This document shows positions 61,774 to 64,000 of a stretch of 64,000 nucleotides of DNA, one piece after another. The notes under the pieces are model-generated. The model saw only the letters and a list, made by a program, of their open reading frames with translations. It did no database searches and had not been told where the DNA came from. The position numbers were made by a program, and so were the translations under genes. How positions within the stretch are numbered: the stretch's first letter is position 1; every line of letters begins with the position of its first letter. Source of the DNA: Caldilineaceae bacterium (lineage in GTDB: Bacteria; Chloroflexota; Anaerolineae; Caldilineales; Caldilineaceae); assembly GCA_020634755.1 (NCBI GenBank), contig JACKBC010000002.1, positions 248,001-312,000 on the forward strand, in the 5' to 3' direction.

Positions 61774-63003
61774 ATGATAGTGGGTGTCGACGCACGCCTG
61801 ATTTATCATCAACCAGCCGGGATTAGTAAATATACGCTGAATTTGCTCCAAGCTTATCAAGAATTAGCGAAATCATCAGATAGCTTCTCACAAGCGGCCG
61901 ATATCGATTTCCTTATCTTTCAGCATCGCAAACACGCAACACCGCTGGTTAAGGGTCCACACTGTCGTCGGGCTACACTATACTCTCCTGTACACACCAG
62001 GTTGGAGCAATTTACCCTGCCCTTAGAACTTTCCTTTTATGCGCTGGATCTGCTTCACTGCCCGGATTTTATCCCGCCCCTTTATTCCACCCAGCCGGTT
62101 GTCATCACGGTTCACGATCTGGCCTTTTTGCACTGGCCCCATTTTTTGACGGAAGATAGCGCCGCGTACTACGGGCAAATTGACCGGGCAGTGAGTCGGG
62201 CCGCCCACATCATTGTGCCTAGCCAGAGCACCAAAGCCGATCTCATTGGCCAATTTGGCGTGCCGGATAGCGACGTTAGCGTGATTTACGAAGCGGCCAA
62301 TCCACAATTTACGCCGCTGCCGCCCGAGCCCGTGCGCCAAGAGTTGAGCCAGAAATATAACATACCGACCAAATACATTCTCTTTGTGGGCACCATTGAG
62401 CCGCGCAAAAATGTAGATGGGCTCATTCGCGCCTATCGGCACCTGCTGGACAAATATGGCGTCACCGATGTGGGGCTCGTGGTAGCCGGTGGCTATGGCT
62501 GGCTCTATGATGAGGTCATGGCCATTGTGGAAGAATTTAATTTGCAGCACAAGGTGCACTTCCTGGGGCGCGTATCCGACAACGATCTGTGGAAGCTTTA
62601 CGTGGGCGCCCACTGCCTCGTGCATGCGGCGCACTACGAAGGCTTTGGCCTGCCGCCGCTGGAGGCAATGGCCTGCGGCACGCCCACCATTGTGAGCAAC
62701 GTGAGCAGCTTGCCAGAAGTCGTGGGCGATGCCGCGCTGCTGGTGGATCCCAAAGATTGGGAAGAGATTGCCGTGGCCATGCACCGGCTGCTCACCGACG
62801 ATGACCTGCATGCCGAGCTGCGCGTAAAGGGGCTGCGCCGCGCCCAATGTTTTAGCTGGCAACAGGCCGCTCAACAGACGCTGGCCATCTACCAACAGGT
62901 GGTAGACGGAACGCAACGGCAGAACGTGGGCGCCCAATCGCCCCAGCGCTCCTCCGAGCCCACATCCGAGCACCCATCGAATCAAGAGACCACCCGGGCT
63001 TAG
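61774..63003 (+). CDS. Glycosyltransferase family 4 protein
   Basis: The 409-aa protein has the GT-B fold of family 4: an N-terminal 'GVDARLIYHQPAGISKYTLN', a nucleotide-sugar-binding C-terminal domain with 'LFVGTIEPRKNVDGLIRAYR', 'VHFLGRVSDNDLWKLYVGA' and 'HYEGFGLPPLEAMACGTP' (the E-x7-E motif), and a Ser/Pro/Glu-rich tail not needed for catalysis. These retaining enzymes often add mannose in polysaccharide or lipid-glycan synthesis. A second glycosyltransferase follows, so this begins an envelope-glycan operon. Confidence 0.9.
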   Translation: MIVGVDARLIYHQPAGISKYTLNLLQAYQELAKSSDSFSQAADIDFLIFQHRKHATPLVKGPHCRRATLYSPVHTRLEQFTLPLELSFYALDLLHCPDFIPPLYSTQPVVITVHDLAFLHWPHFLTEDSAAYYGQIDRAVSRAAHIIVPSQSTKADLIGQFGVPDSDVSVIYEAANPQFTPLPPEPVRQELSQKYNIPTKYILFVGTIEPRKNVDGLIRAYRHLLDKYGVTDVGLVVAGGYGWLYDEVMAIVEEFNLQHKVHFLGRVSDNDLWKLYVGAHCLVHAAHYEGFGLPPLEAMACGTPTIVSNVSSLPEVVGDAALLVDPKDWEEIAVAMHRLLTDDDLHAELRVKGLRRAQCFSWQQAAQQTLAIYQQVVDGTQRQNVGAQSPQRSSEPTSEHPSNQETTRA

Positions 63004-63038
63004 CGTGGTTTGGTTCAACGGGCTCCCGATATCCATGT

Positions 63039-63076
63039 TCATCCGTGTACCAAATCCTAACTCCGATAATCTCTAA
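63039..63076. repeat. 38-bp dispersed repeat, copy 2
   Basis: TCATCCGTGTAC ... TCCGATAATCTCTAA; 32 of 38 positions match 44263-44300. It lies between the two glycosyltransferase genes, ending 11 bp before the second start. Confidence 0.6.
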
Positions 63077-63087
63077 TGTAAACTGCA

Positions 63088-64000
63088 ATGAAGCTGCTCT
63101 TTATTACGCCCCAACTGCCCTTTCCCCCCCACCAGGGCACCACCATTCGCAACTACAACCTCATTGCCTCGCTTTCCCAAAAGCACACAATCGACCTGCT
63201 CACATTTACGCCCACCGGAGAGCCCATTCCAGGCGAGCATCCGCTCTATGGCTTCTGCCGGCGCATTGGCGTGGTCGCTGAACCGCACCGTTCGGCAGCC
63301 CTGCGCATCCTCGACACGGTGCGCTCTCCCCTCCCCGATATGGCGCTACGATTGGAAAGCAAGGCGATGCGGGCGCTGGTGCAAGCGTGGATCACAGGCG
63401 CATCAGCCGCCAATGGACATCCCAATCCCGACCATGACATTCATCCCAGACATGACATTCATCCCGGCTATGATATTGTGCAAGTGGAAGGGATTGAAGT
63501 AGCCCAATACGGACGCCAGGCTGTCGAGCACCCGGCTTGGGGAGTGGACAGACCGGCGCTCATATTCGATGATCACAACTGTGAATATCTGCTGCAAAAG
63601 CGCAACGCCATGACCGATTTGCGCACGCCCGCGCGCTGGCCGGCCGCGCTTTATAGCCTGGTGCAATGGCGCAAGCTGGTGCGCTATGAACGCGCCATAT
63701 GCCAGACGGCTAATGCCGTGGCCGCCGTCAGTGACGCCGACCGGCAAGCGCTGCGGCAACTGGATGGCGCGGCCAACATCCACGTTGTTTCCAACGGCAT
63801 TAATATGGATGAATATCCGGTGCATCCGGCAGCACCAGCCAAGGCGGAAGCGCGCCTGCTCTTTACCGGCAAGATGGACTATCGGCCCAATATTGACGCG
63901 GTGCTCTGGTTCTGCCGCCACGTGCTGCCGCTGATTCAGCGCCAGTTCCCCAGCGCTACATTTCAGATTGTGGGCATGAATCCCCACCCGCGTCTGGACG
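63088..64000 (+). CDS. Glycosyltransferase, GT4-like, N-terminal part (cut by window edge)
   Basis: The first 304 codons of a gene that continues past the right edge. It opens 'MKLLFITPQLPFPPHQGTTI', typical of GT4 enzymes (xxPPxxGGxxxR), contains 'DDHNCEYLLQKRNA' (the H-N-x-E of this subgroup), 'AVAAVSDADRQAL' and 'VVSNGINMDEYP', and reaches 'LFTGKMDYRPNIDAVLWF' at the start of the second domain. It resembles the TIGR03087/stp1-type sugar transferases. An in-frame 18-bp tandem repeat (63433-63468) inserts 'HDIHPRHDIHPGYD'. Confidence 0.85.
   Translation, partial: MKLLFITPQLPFPPHQGTTIRNYNLIASLSQKHTIDLLTFTPTGEPIPGEHPLYGFCRRIGVVAEPHRSAALRILDTVRSPLPDMALRLESKAMRALVQAWITGASAANGHPNPDHDIHPRHDIHPGYDIVQVEGIEVAQYGRQAVEHPAWGVDRPALIFDDHNCEYLLQKRNAMTDLRTPARWPAALYSLVQWRKLVRYERAICQTANAVAAVSDADRQALRQLDGAANIHVVSNGINMDEYPVHPAAPAKAEARLLFTGKMDYRPNIDAVLWFCRHVLPLIQRQFPSATFQIVGMNPHPRLD
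63433..63468. repeat. In-frame 18-bp tandem repeat inside a glycosyltransferase
   Basis: CATGACATTCATCCCAGA is followed by the same unit with two changes at its end, and a partial third unit. Being a multiple of three it keeps the reading frame and adds six residues per unit. Confidence 0.8.

Noticed and set aside
62023..63042. 339-aa minus-strand open frame
   Set aside because: Antisense to an obvious GT4 glycosyltransferase.

Overview
The window reads as a chromosomal segment of a Chloroflexota bacterium, probably of the Anaerolineae/Caldilineae/Ardenticatenia side. This is inferred from moderate GC, Thr/Pro-rich 'TPTPT' linkers in exported proteins, SARP-type regulators with an attached ATPase, a lutABC operon, SelB and a MoxR/DUF58/DUF4129 module. 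No rRNA or other taxonomic marker is present, so the placement is tentative. Most genes are housekeeping or ordinary accessory genes; the unusual material lies in the first 22 kb and around 36-38 kb.

Left end (1-3717, minus strand): the start of a natural-product operon. Transcription runs leftwards through a DUF6002-like protein with a possible PLP-enzyme fold, a ProC-like reductase, aspartate 1-decarboxylase (PanD, a beta-alanine supplier) and the first 86 residues of a non-ribosomal peptide synthetase adenylation domain cut by the window edge. Its promoter region carries triads of 11-bp-spaced heptamers, the arrangement bound by SARP activators, duplicated on both sides of a small palindromic element.

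4062-12624 (minus strand): a probable membrane operon. In order of transcription it holds an SPFH/prohibitin-like protein, an unknown one-TM protein, a fusion of two TM helices, pentapeptide repeats and a UrtA-type solute-binding domain, a pentapeptide-repeat lipoprotein, a Tat/lipobox family-5 solute-binding protein, a glycine-rich membrane protein and a VTT (TVP38/DedA-like) protein. No ABC permease or ATPase accompanies the two solute-binding domains.

12862-22152 (minus strand): a peptide-export locus. It comprises an 82-aa protein, a SARP (BTAD) regulator with an ATPase domain, a P-type-ATPase-like protein truncated after the actuator domain, a minimal HlyD-like adaptor, a C39-peptidase ABC exporter with an extra C-terminal helix-hairpin-helix domain, and a second NHLM-like ABC transporter that has decayed into a pseudogene. 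A triad of 11-bp-spaced heptamers lies directly upstream of the export genes.

22.6-36 kb (minus strand): comEC, an OsmC protein, a DUF423 protein, an MrfA-like helicase with an internal HNH module, pdxH, a Rieske oxygenase and MoxR-DUF58-DUF4129. 36.0-38.0 kb: tRNA-Arg(CCU), an integrase remnant, one SH3b protein and a second degenerate tRNA-Arg copy, which together look like a decayed tRNA-integrated islet. 38.3-51 kb: Nudix, CinA-like, methyltransferases, an Idh/MocA oxidoreductase, a P450, a DHH phosphoesterase, DUF92, truD, a Lon-N protein and tRNA-Val(GAC). 51.3-54.4 kb: lutABC. 54.9-57.7 kb: a secreted multidomain esterase. 58.0-61.3 kb: selB and a coiled-coil protein. 61.8 kb to the right edge: two glycosyltransferases, the second cut by the edge.

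The window is rich in short dispersed repeats. At least five families of small palindromic or MITE-like elements occur in two or three copies each, all between genes, and several short minisatellites (14-18 bp units) sit at gene starts or within a gene.
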